Assembly (NCBI RefSeq): GCF_034424315.1
Contig: NZ_CP139972.1
Location: 7,820,501 to 7,884,500 of the forward strand
Length of the DNA stretch: 64,000 bases
From: Chitinophaga sancti
GTDB lineage: Bacteria > Bacteroidota > Bacteroidia > Chitinophagales > Chitinophagaceae
Reading direction: 5' to 3'
Position 1 is the stretch's first letter, and the number at the start of each line of letters is the position of its first letter. A program made the position numbers and the translations under genes. The notes under the pieces are model-generated. The model had not been told where the DNA came from. It saw nothing but the letters and a program-made list of their open reading frames with translations, and did not search any database. Below are positions 9,256 to 17,278 of the stretch, in pieces.

Positions 9256-9547
9256 ACTATTATTATTAACATTAGCTTTGATGATGGGAAAGCCATTTTA
9301 CTTATAGCCTCTTGCAGTGTATAAAAAGACCTATTTATGAAATTCGCGGCTTTAAATTTAATTGTGATATGGACATCAGAAGCCTGAAGATAGACTTCTT
9401 CGTCTAGGAATTAAAGAGATTGCAGAAACAAGGGTTTGATATGGTTTAGAAGGTATTCAGATCCAGCCACTCCGTTCGGACAAAATTTGTTCTAAGAGAA
9501 TATGCAATAACTATTTGAGCTAGTAATAGCTCTAACAAATGAATTAT

Positions 9548-9596
9548 GTGTCAATAATAGTGGTAGAATGCGTTAAAATCAGTGAATTATTGACAC
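9548..9596. repeat. 11-bp perfect inverted repeat
   Basis: GTGTCAATAAT at 9548-9558 is the exact reverse complement of ATTATTGACAC at 9586-9596, with 27 nt between. No T-run follows, so it is not a typical terminator. It could be two insertion-sequence ends left together or a recombination site. Confidence 0.6.
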
Positions 9597-9601
9597 CACA
9601 G

Positions 9602-9693
9602 AATAAAAAAAGCTATGTAAATCAAAGACTTACAGAGCCATTTGTGCCCAGTATCGGAACATTCTCGAACCAGCTGATGTTGATTGTTAATAA
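9602..9693 (-). repeat. Decayed tRNA 3' end with its terminator; copy 2 of the direct repeat
   Basis: Positions 9602-9674 align to the 3' end and downstream terminator of the intact tRNA-Leu at 33.55 kb: TGTAAATCAAAGACTTACAG differs by one base from the tRNA-Leu terminator, then GTGCCCAG and TCGAACCAGC are identical. The rest of the tRNA is absent and the T-arm carries extra bases. The 9644-9693 part is also the second copy of the repeat at 8541. It looks like a partial tRNA gene left by integration. Confidence 0.6.
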
Positions 9694-9777
9694 ATTAAGT
9701 TTTCCGGTATAGATTTCTATTGTAATCCCGCAAGTAGCATTACATTACATATCGAAAATCCATTATGCCGGATTTTA

Positions 9778-10257
9778 TTAAGCCAATAAATAATCCAATT
9801 TGACGGACTCGACAAAGAATATAATTCGATTTCCCTTACTATTATGGCATTGTTCCAGTAATCTGCACCATTTGCAACTTTCAGTCTCATATCGGGTAAT
9901 GGCCTGTTCAAAACCAGCACTTGTCTTTTGGGTATAAGTTCCCGCGTTTATCATGGGTTTATCCTTCGGACAATAATAAATATCCATGGCAGCGTCGTAG
10001 CGTAGTTTATCGGAAGAATAAGGTTTTTTGTTCCGTGTTTTTTTGTGCTGATTCCGGTCAAATTGATTGTGTTTTACATAGCCGGTGATCCGCCTGTTTT
10101 CAAGCCACTGATAATTCAGTTTCTGCATTATTTCTTTGGAAACTGGCTTCTCCTTTAAGACATCGGGTATCATTTCATTCAAATCCGGAGGCAACAGCAC
10201 CCCCTGATTTTGATGGTGAGCCTTAAATACTACAGATAATGTTTTACCTATTGCCAT
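9778..10257 (-). pseudogene. IS1182-family transposase remnant with internal deletion
   Basis: The N-terminal 30 or so residues (KAHHQNQGVLLPPDLNEMIP) match the start of IS1182-type transposases. The frame then jumps straight to the inter-domain region (NRRITGYVKHNQFD, then AAMDIYYCPKDKPM, GTYTQKTSAGFEQ and the Cys-rich CKWCRLLEQCHNSKGNRII). About 160 codons remain, against roughly 500 in intact members; the middle with the catalytic core and the C-terminal end are lost. The similarity ends near 9830, after which the frame is unrelated. It is certainly inactive. ATG at 10257 is taken as the start. Confidence 0.78.
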
Positions 10258-10289
10258 ATCCCTAAAATACGACATTTCATAAAAGCAAA

Positions 10290-10328
10290 AGAGAGCGACT
10301 CAGTTATTTATGAGACGTTCTCTTTTTT
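10290..10328 (-). terminator. Terminator of the SusCD/thioredoxin operon, possibly bidirectional
   Basis: A 13-bp stem with 11 paired positions (AGAGAACGTCTCA against TGAGTCGCTCTCT on the minus strand) closes an 8-nt loop. It is followed by CTCTTTTGCTTTT on the minus strand and by TTTTTT on the plus strand. It lies about 110 bp after the last gene of the minus-strand operon (ending at 10438). Confidence 0.7.
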
Positions 10329-10437
10329 ATTTCGTCCTGATCCAATAACCTGATTCAACAATCTTTCAAGTCTATTTCGAACCGGAGTCCTTGCAAAAAT
10401 CCTCCAGCTGATAAAATTCGAACGGTGCCTGTGTAGG

Positions 10438-11850
10438 CTATTTGCGGGCCATTTCAACCATCTGTACAACCTCTTCTGCCGCGGTCTCAGCTTTCCCCTC
10501 AAATCCTGATACTTTAAACCTGATCTTTCCCTTACCATCAATGATAAATTTGGCAGGGATCCCATCAATTTTGAAAGCTTCCGCAGCAGCACTATGCTTA
10601 GTGTCTGGGTTTCTCGGATCCAAATACAGATCGAATGTATAGTTGCGTTTGGCCAGAAAACTTTTGCCATCATTTAACAAATCCGGTATATTATTCCAGG
10701 TATAAATAAAGAGGAATTTTACATCCGGGTCATTAATATAGCGGTTTGCAGCCATCTGCATAGCGGGGAATGACTCTACACATGGACCGCACCAGGTTGC
10801 CCAAAAATCCAACACAATGGTTTTGCCTTTAAAATCCGCCAGCGAAACTTTTTTCCCGTTCACATCTGTTACCGTAAAATTAGGGGCTGCTTCATGAACC
10901 ATCATGGAAGAAATATTTGCCCTGATTTTTTTTATAAATGTATTTTTCAACCCATGGACGTATGCATCCGCATCCTTACCGGGGTTCAACTTTGTATAAC
11001 CTTTTTTTACCTGGTCGATGTACCTCTGCTCGAACTTCCCTTCCTCTACTGCTTTTGCCAATATCGGTAAAGTTTGCACATAGTCGCCGTTCAGACTGGA
11101 CAGGAAAGCATAATTTTCAATTAGCTCCTCGTCCTTTTTTTTAATGTTATGATAAGCTTCAGCAGTATAACGGAAGGCTTCTTCATTTTTTCCGGCTTTG
11201 AAGAGTAGCTTACCATAGAGGTTAATAAAATTATCATAAGCAGATTGGGGATCTATTTTCCCCGGCCCATTTAAGGCTGCCATATCTTTCATTTTTTTGA
11301 CGTTTTCCAATTCGCCGGAAGCAAACTCCATGGCCTTTGTATCATTTATTGCAGCCATTTCCTCAGTGGCCATCACTAAGGCCTGTAATCGAAATCCAGG
11401 ATCATCAATTGAGTTGATATATTGCAGTGTTTTCCCAGGATTCATTTCATTAGCATACATATTGGCCACAAAACTTTTCTCCAAATCTAAATTGACATTA
11501 GGGTAGTCTTTGATCATGTTCTGCAGATGAGCTTCTATGTCTTCCATTCTTTTGATCTTAAGGAAGGACGTGATTCTCACCATTTGGGCGTTTTGACTTT
11601 GGGGATACTTTTGAAGCAGCATTCTGGTTACCTCATTTTTTTTAACCTCGTTTTTATCATAATACTGGATCAATGTCCATAAGTCCTGATCGGAACCGTT
11701 TTCTAGCGCTTTGATCTTTGGGTTAAGGACCGTCTTATCTTTTGTATGCTTCAATGACGCTAACTTAGAATTTGTATCTTTCTTTTCGCTTCGCTGTGCC
11801 ACTGTGCTCAGGCAGCTTAGCATCAGTACAGTGAAAATTATTTTTTTCAT
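10438..11850 (-). CDS. TlpA-like thioredoxin-fold protein with long helical N-terminal region (CGPC)
   Basis: A 470-residue exported protein. The signal peptide ends near residue 19 (STVAQ). Residues 40-310 are helical and repeat-like (TPR-type appearance). The C-terminal thioredoxin domain begins at about 320 with APNFTVTDVNGKKVSL and carries DFWATWCGPC, so the redox pair is C354/C357. It is the last of five thioredoxin-fold genes in the SusCD locus and the only one with the canonical CGPC site. It probably acts in the periplasm as a thiol reductase for exported cysteine proteins; its link to the substrate of the SusCD pair is inferred from position only. A 196-bp gap separates it from the previous gene. 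Confidence 0.85.
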   Translation of the reverse strand: MKKIIFTVLMLSCLSTVAQRSEKKDTNSKLASLKHTKDKTVLNPKIKALENGSDQDLWTLIQYYDKNEVKKNEVTRMLLQKYPQSQNAQMVRITSFLKIKRMEDIEAHLQNMIKDYPNVNLDLEKSFVANMYANEMNPGKTLQYINSIDDPGFRLQALVMATEEMAAINDTKAMEFASGELENVKKMKDMAALNGPGKIDPQSAYDNFINLYGKLLFKAGKNEEAFRYTAEAYHNIKKKDEELIENYAFLSSLNGDYVQTLPILAKAVEEGKFEQRYIDQVKKGYTKLNPGKDADAYVHGLKNTFIKKIRANISSMMVHEAAPNFTVTDVNGKKVSLADFKGKTIVLDFWATWCGPCVESFPAMQMAANRYINDPDVKFLFIYTWNNIPDLLNDGKSFLAKRNYTFDLYLDPRNPDTKHSAAAEAFKIDGIPAKFIIDGKGKIRFKVSGFEGKAETAAEEVVQMVEMARK

Positions 11851-12046
11851 TTGCTATTTGTTAATGTTTTTTAAAATTGTGAGACGGTGGCTGGAAATTC
11901 CGTATTGTCTTTGGCAACATTCAGTGCTGTCCAGTATTTAAGAAAATGATCAGCTGGAACATCTTAATTTTGATCTTCGTTTTCCTTGATCCACCTGTGT
12001 GTACCCACTACCCGTCCTCAATTGTAAACCCCCTATCAGCATCCGG

Positions 12047-13258
12047 TCAATATTTTGCTTTGGCGAGTTCCACCATAGCTTTCAACTTATAAAATTCCTT
12101 GTCATCTGAACCGGCATAGCCAATGCTTGTTTGATTGATGTTTCCTTTTGCATCGATGATAAATTTCTGAGGAGTACCCAATGCGCCTAGCACTTTGAAA
12201 ATTGTTTCATCCTGATCAAATAATACGTCCAGTTTGTAGCCTTTCTTTTCCATAAAGGGTCTCACAATCTCCGGGCTTTCCCCCTCATTGATCACAAACA
12301 ACTGGAAGGGTTCCTTACCATACAATTCGATTACACGCTTGAATGCTGGAAATGCCGCAACGCATGGTTTGCAAACTGTACTCCAAAAATCAATCACCAC
12401 AATTTTACCTTTGTAATCAGCTAACTTAATAGCTTTTCCATCCATATCTGTTAGAGAGACATCCGGTAGAGGTTTAGTATCAGCAATCCAGGCTTCGGCG
12501 ACTTCCTTTGCAATTTTTTGATAGGCTTCTTCCTGTAGTGAACTGATATAGTTGTCCATCCCGGCTGTACTACCTTTTACCTGCTGGTAGGCCAGTTTTA
12601 AGCTGGCAACTGTTTTTGGCGTGGAGATGGCCGTACGCACCGCATTAGACAACGTATCGAACGCGCGTTGAGGCTGGCCAGCCGCTAACAAGATGATACC
12701 AAGACGGTTCAGGTAATTGGCATTGGAATTTCTGAAGTATGGGATTTTCCTGTACATGGCATTTTTATCCGATTTTTTGATATTTTCCATCGCGATAGCC
12801 AGGTTGCCAAGCTTTGCATTAGCCACGGCATTCACTTCGAGCAAAGTTCCGTTCCGGTCAAAGGAATCATCGTGTCCTTTGCGTGCGATTTCGTCTAATA
12901 CCTGTTTTGAAATTTGTTGTACCCATTCAATATGCTGGTCATCGTCTACCCAGGATTCAAGCAGGTTGGAAAGTTCAAACAATTGAATTGCTGTAAATCT
13001 GAGATTGGTGTTCTTGTAGAAATGATATTTATCAATATTCCCTGTCCTCAGCCAGTCGATCGCCAACTGCGCACGGTATTCACCATATGGCGCTGGCTTT
13101 GCCGGGTCAGCGGGATATTTTGAGCGGAGTTTATCATAGAAACGCTCTTCGTCCTCAACGTTTACAAGAGCATTAAATTTTTTAGCGACTTCCTTTTGCG
13201 ACTGCTGCCCGTATACGTACGAGGACATCAGTATCATCATTACAACTAATCTTCTCAT
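12047..13258 (-). CDS. TlpA-like thioredoxin-fold protein (CKPC)
   Basis: A 403-residue exported protein with a signal peptide ending near residue 17 (YVYGQ). Its helical central region (30-260) has the same layout as the neighbour at 13269 (the segment NYLNRLGIILLAAGQ here corresponds to NYLNRLAIVKLAAGE there). The C-terminal thioredoxin domain carries FWSTVCKPC with C296/C299. The two genes are 10 bp apart and are evidently paralogues from a tandem duplication. The redox dipeptide KP is unusual and would shift the redox potential relative to GP. It probably functions in the periplasm. Confidence 0.85.
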   Translation of the reverse strand: MRRLVVMMILMSSYVYGQQSQKEVAKKFNALVNVEDEERFYDKLRSKYPADPAKPAPYGEYRAQLAIDWLRTGNIDKYHFYKNTNLRFTAIQLFELSNLLESWVDDDQHIEWVQQISKQVLDEIARKGHDDSFDRNGTLLEVNAVANAKLGNLAIAMENIKKSDKNAMYRKIPYFRNSNANYLNRLGIILLAAGQPQRAFDTLSNAVRTAISTPKTVASLKLAYQQVKGSTAGMDNYISSLQEEAYQKIAKEVAEAWIADTKPLPDVSLTDMDGKAIKLADYKGKIVVIDFWSTVCKPCVAAFPAFKRVIELYGKEPFQLFVINEGESPEIVRPFMEKKGYKLDVLFDQDETIFKVLGALGTPQKFIIDAKGNINQTSIGYAGSDDKEFYKLKAMVELAKAKY

Positions 13259-13268
13259 ATCGTTTCGA

Positions 13269-14534
13269 TTAACTATGTGCTTTTATGATTTCGACCATGG
13301 CTTTCAGCTTATAGTATTCCCGGTCGGTAGAACCAGCATAACCAGTTGCGAAGAACCTGATATTCCCCATCGGATCGAATACGATTTTAGTTGGCGTGGC
13401 GCGAACGTCGTACATCTTATTTTCTTCGTCCCTCAAGATTTCAAGTCTGACAGGTTTCTGTGAAGCAAAAGCCTTAACGGCCTGATCTTCCTCAAACAAG
13501 TTCACGACGAACAGCTGGAATTCATCTTTCCTGTGATCGGCAACCACTTTCTCAAATCCGGTGAAAGCCGCAACGCAGGGCGTACACAGCGTAGTCCAAA
13601 AATCCAGCGCAAGGATCTTCCCCTTTTGATCGCCGAGATTAACCGTTTTTCCCTCGAGGTTATTCATAGTAAGCCCGTGGACGGGTTTTGTAGCACGGAA
13701 GGTGGTCAATTTTTTCCGGGCATCGTTTGGATCAGGAATGAATCCATCCAGTGTTTGTTGTGCAGACGCTAAATAGGACTTCTCGACTTCTTTATAGTAT
13801 TTTTGGTAAGCTTCCATTTTCAATGATTGAAGCTCATCATCGAATCCACTTTCAGTGCCTTTTACTTTTTTAAATGCTTCTTTAAATGTAGCTACCATAT
13901 ACGGGTTGCTTTCGGCCTCTCTAAAAGCTTTGACCAGGATATCGTATGCCTGTTGATGCTCTCCCGCAGCCAACTTTACGATGGCCAGGCGGTTCAGATA
14001 ATTCGATTGTGAATCCTTAAAATACTTGATTAAGCGGTCCGCACTTCCTTTATCAGCATCTGACCTGGCCATCTGTTTTTTGGCCACATCTACACGCCCC
14101 ATCCTGGCATTGGCGGCTGCATTCACCTCTAACAATACGCAAGTCCTTTCTGTTCCCGCATCGTTTAATAGTTCCCCGGAAATTTGCGCGGCGTCTTCAT
14201 ATTGCTGTTTTTCATCAAACAGTTTTTCTACAGCATAAGATAGATAAAGCGCCTGGCGGTAAGAAAATTTCGGCTTAGTCGCCTTATAAAATTTATAACG
14301 TTCTACGTTACCATTCGCTAACCACCTATAAGCCAGTTCTGCCCGCAGATCATTTAAGGTAGTAGGCTCCAGGCTTCCAGCGGGCTCTTTGAGAACCTCA
14401 TTGTATTTCTTTTCCTGGTCTTCAACTTTCTCTATCAGCATGAACTCATCGATCCCGTATTTATTTTTTTTTGCAAGCTGCTGTGCCCAGCATGTGCTGG
14501 AAATCATTAACAGTAAAAAGATGATTTTTTTCAT
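13269..14534 (-). CDS. TlpA-like thioredoxin-fold protein (CTPC)
   Basis: A 421-residue exported protein and tandem paralogue of the 12047 gene. The signal peptide ends at about residue 17 (STCWAQ). The helical region is similar (YRWLANGNVERYKFYKATK here, IDWLRTGNIDKYHFYKNTN in the paralogue). The thioredoxin domain carries FWTTLCTPC with C317/C320. There is a ~25-residue insertion before the domain (260-290). The Trp that normally precedes the first Cys of the site is Leu, so the active-site environment is altered. Reductase activity or a scaffold role are both possible. Confidence 0.83.
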   Translation of the reverse strand: MKKIIFLLLMISSTCWAQQLAKKNKYGIDEFMLIEKVEDQEKKYNEVLKEPAGSLEPTTLNDLRAELAYRWLANGNVERYKFYKATKPKFSYRQALYLSYAVEKLFDEKQQYEDAAQISGELLNDAGTERTCVLLEVNAAANARMGRVDVAKKQMARSDADKGSADRLIKYFKDSQSNYLNRLAIVKLAAGEHQQAYDILVKAFREAESNPYMVATFKEAFKKVKGTESGFDDELQSLKMEAYQKYYKEVEKSYLASAQQTLDGFIPDPNDARKKLTTFRATKPVHGLTMNNLEGKTVNLGDQKGKILALDFWTTLCTPCVAAFTGFEKVVADHRKDEFQLFVVNLFEEDQAVKAFASQKPVRLEILRDEENKMYDVRATPTKIVFDPMGNIRFFATGYAGSTDREYYKLKAMVEIIKAHS

Positions 14535-14623
14535 CAGTGTATATTTTTTTTAAATTGTTACAAGGCCATCATAATTCTATTCATTGCGATTTGTAAGCTG
14601 GCCTGCCTATAATGGTTTCCTCA

Positions 14624-15709
14624 TTATCTGATTAATTCTGCCAGGCGGTCATGGAGCGCACTACCTCTGAGGTCTTTACCCACAATTTTGCCGTTGGGAT
14701 CGATCAATACATTGGAGGGTATGCTAGAGATCTCGTAGGCCTTTGCTGCCTTACCTTGTTCGGCCTTAAAGTCGCAAACCTGTTTCCAGGGAAGCTTATC
14801 CTCTTTAATTGCTTTCAGCCACAACTTTTTTTCAGTATCCAGCGAAATGCCCAACACCTTGAAGTTTTTGTTCTTATACTTTTCGTAGGCGGCTAAAACA
14901 TTGGGGTTCTCACCGCGACATGGGACACACCAGCTGGCCCAAAAATCAACTAAAACATAGTTGCCCCTGTAAGCGCTTAGGGAAACAGGATGACCATCTG
15001 TATCATTAAGGGTAAATTCGGGAGCTACAACTTTTCCGCTTACGAGATCTCTAGCCTTGTCTAATTTCGGTTTCCAGTTCAACACCTTCTCAGATTGGTG
15101 CATGCGCTTACTCAATCCATCGTACATCGGTCCGACAACATCAGGATTTATGGCTGCCTGAGTAAATATATCTAACAGATCAACGCTGACGTAACTGTCA
15201 GGAAAGCTACGGATCACTTCCCTGGTTGCTTCAGCAATAAGCGCTATACCATCCGTGTTTTTATCTGCAGCATTTGATCGCTTGCTGAACTCACTTCCAT
15301 AATACTCCCATGCTTTTTGTTCATTTCCTCCACCCGTATACGACGCCATTCCTTCACGATCAAAGGTTACATTGATTTCACCGTCAAGGTAAAATAAGCC
15401 CACATTTTTCATGTTTCCACCTTCGCCAGACGATTTCTGCTGATCCGGCTTCGCCTTAGAACGCGGTATGATTAAGTTAAGCTCCGCAAGCTGAGGCCTT
15501 CCGATCTTTCCGCTGAACCCAAATTGTCCATTTCTGATCAGCGCGGTGTCTGATTTGTATTCTCCTCCTTTATCATCAGGCGGGTAAGACATGACCGCTT
15601 TAATTGCCTGGTGGCCAGTTGGCAACTGTCCTTTAATGTGATAAGCGGTTTGTGCATTTGACAATACCGGCAACATACAAGCTGTTGCCAAGATCATTAG
15701 TTTATTCAT
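14624..15709 (-). CDS. DUF4369/TlpA thioredoxin-like protein (CVPC)
   Basis: About 361 residues from ATG at 15709 (a TTG six codons upstream is less likely because the ATG directly begins a signal peptide, MNKLMILATACM to SNAQ). The N-terminal ~100 residues (YHIKGQLP to LNLIIPRSKA) fit DUF4369, common in Bacteroidota thioredoxins. A helical linker follows, then an AhpC/TSA-type thioredoxin domain with APEFTLNDTDGHPVSL and FWASWCVPC (C267/C270 counted from the upstream TTG). It directly follows SusD in the operon. The role is probably periplasmic disulfide reduction or peroxide handling. Confidence 0.87.
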   Translation of the reverse strand: MNKLMILATACMLPVLSNAQTAYHIKGQLPTGHQAIKAVMSYPPDDKGGEYKSDTALIRNGQFGFSGKIGRPQLAELNLIIPRSKAKPDQQKSSGEGGNMKNVGLFYLDGEINVTFDREGMASYTGGGNEQKAWEYYGSEFSKRSNAADKNTDGIALIAEATREVIRSFPDSYVSVDLLDIFTQAAINPDVVGPMYDGLSKRMHQSEKVLNWKPKLDKARDLVSGKVVAPEFTLNDTDGHPVSLSAYRGNYVLVDFWASWCVPCRGENPNVLAAYEKYKNKNFKVLGISLDTEKKLWLKAIKEDKLPWKQVCDFKAEQGKAAKAYEISSIPSNVLIDPNGKIVGKDLRGSALHDRLAELIR

Positions 15710-15771
15710 ATCTCTGTTGAATTTCAAATTGCTCCCGGCATAGGCAGCAATTTGTTAACTGTTATTTTATG

Positions 15772-17259
15772 CTATGGATTTTCTTCTAAACCTTTGTTTT
15801 CGTTAAGCATCCGCTCTCCGAATTTCAGTGCGAACCTTTCAGGTTTAAGTTGATACGTAGCGGTCACTACGCCGTTCGGACCGTAAATCATGTGTGTAAA
15901 ATCAATGTGATTGCTGTATACCGGGTCGACAGAAAGACGACGCATATCCAGCCAGCGTAAACCAGTGATGGCGAATTCACGAATGCGTTCATCCAAAATA
16001 AATTTCACCAGGTCTTTTTGGTTTGAAGCAATACCGGAAGGAACAAGGGCGGCTGTGCCAGCAATGCGCTTAGCGCGCAAAACTTCCAAATCCGCTACCG
16101 CCCCCGATAGGTCATTTGCCCTGGCCTTACACTCTGCACGCATTAAATATAGATCAGGTAGCGAGGGCCCGACATTTATTCCATTAAAGAAATCTGTATT
16201 CCGACGTCTCATTCCCAATGGATATGCTGTAGTTGTAAACAATTTGAAAGGCGAATACAAGTTTAGACGTCTGTCAGTTGGGGCATATAACGCAGCGGTT
16301 TGCGGACTAAAAACAAATGCGTTAACAGCTTGAAATTGAAACCAGCCTGCATTGATATTATAGATAATTTCTGTATTGTTGGCCGCAATAGGGACATTGT
16401 TCAGACCTAAAACGCCTTCCGGAAACCAGGATTCTGCTGCACCTGGATTTTCCGGATCCAGCACCACTGTATAGTCATACAGTTTCATAGGAATCTGAGC
16501 CTTTTGAACCTCTAAAAACGCAGCGTCAAGATGTGTTCTGGCTGCGGCGAAATTATTCATCGCTATATAAACCCTTGAAAGGTAGAATTCTGCTGCCAAT
16601 CTGGAAATCTTGCGACGATGTGTAAGCGCACCCAAATGAGGCAATGATTCAGTTAGATCGCTGATTACCTGATCATATCCTGCCTGCAAAGTTCCTCTTT
16701 TAAAATCCTTTTGATTCACATCTGCGACAGTAAGGTTTGGGATACCCAAATCGGTATCCGCAGTAGCAGCATTATAGGGTTTGGTGAAATCGGATAAAAA
16801 CATGAAGTTACAGATTGCCCGTCCCGTCCTGGCTTCAGCGAGCAATGCACGTTTCTGTTCTTCGCTTCCGCCTTTAGAATCCATGACTTCATTAATGACT
16901 TTATTAAAAAGGTAAAGTTTCCTGATATAGTTTGTTTCCCCTGTAATCTCGCTGGGCAAGTCTGCAGCATTGTATACCCGCGCTTCATACTTGAATAAAC
17001 GTTGCTGCCGGAGCAAATCAGAGCCATCCATGTTATTAAAATAAGGCTGCAAGGCAGCCATCTCATCGCCTTCATATACGCAAGCGGTGAACTGGGTTAC
17101 CAAATAATTTGCATTCAATATCTTCTCATAATCGGCTGTAGTTATAGCGATCGTCTGACCTTTAGGTACAATCTCCAGGAATTCACGTTTACAGGATACC
17201 GGAACGATCAGCACCAACAGCGCGAATGAACCTAAAATATATTTTCGAATAATTTTCAT
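15772..17259 (-). CDS. RagB/SusD-family nutrient-binding lipoprotein
   Basis: About 495 residues from ATG at 17259; an earlier in-frame codon would overlap the SusC end and lacks a signal peptide. The signal peptide ends in a lipobox with Cys (IVPVSC-KREF), giving a lipoprotein that covers the SusC barrel. The SusD fold is supported by helical TPR-like segments (LYLFNKVINEVM, AEFYLSRVYIAMNNFAAARTHL) and a C-terminal RRNTDFF...LMRAECKARAND...LDERIREFAITGLRW stretch, the usual SusD signature. It partners the SusC-type receptor whose stop lies 19 bp upstream. The ligand is unknown; the absence of glycosidases nearby argues against a polysaccharide locus. Confidence 0.93.
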   Translation of the reverse strand: MKIIRKYILGSFALLVLIVPVSCKREFLEIVPKGQTIAITTADYEKILNANYLVTQFTACVYEGDEMAALQPYFNNMDGSDLLRQQRLFKYEARVYNAADLPSEITGETNYIRKLYLFNKVINEVMDSKGGSEEQKRALLAEARTGRAICNFMFLSDFTKPYNAATADTDLGIPNLTVADVNQKDFKRGTLQAGYDQVISDLTESLPHLGALTHRRKISRLAAEFYLSRVYIAMNNFAAARTHLDAAFLEVQKAQIPMKLYDYTVVLDPENPGAAESWFPEGVLGLNNVPIAANNTEIIYNINAGWFQFQAVNAFVFSPQTAALYAPTDRRLNLYSPFKLFTTTAYPLGMRRRNTDFFNGINVGPSLPDLYLMRAECKARANDLSGAVADLEVLRAKRIAGTAALVPSGIASNQKDLVKFILDERIREFAITGLRWLDMRRLSVDPVYSNHIDFTHMIYGPNGVVTATYQLKPERFALKFGERMLNENKGLEENP

Positions 17260-17278
17260 AGCTGATTCTATTTGATAA

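Larger units (their letters stand above)
9256..9777. other. Gene-poor stretch with decayed sequence
   Basis: No intact gene is seen. The stretch holds a 12-codon scrap at 9369 (MDIRSLKIDF followed by an early stop), reminiscent of the start of small antitoxin-like proteins, a 6-bp stem hairpin at 9517-9532, the inverted repeat at 9548-9596 and the tRNA-like remnant at 9602-9693. Confidence 0.5.

Noticed and set aside
9369..9407. 12-codon scrap MDIRSLKIDFFV
   Set aside because: It resembles the start of small antitoxin-like proteins but stops at once; not enough to call a gene.
10308..10673. 121-codon minus-strand frame at the end of the thioredoxin gene
   Set aside because: It overlaps the CGPC thioredoxin gene in another frame and extends over its terminator.
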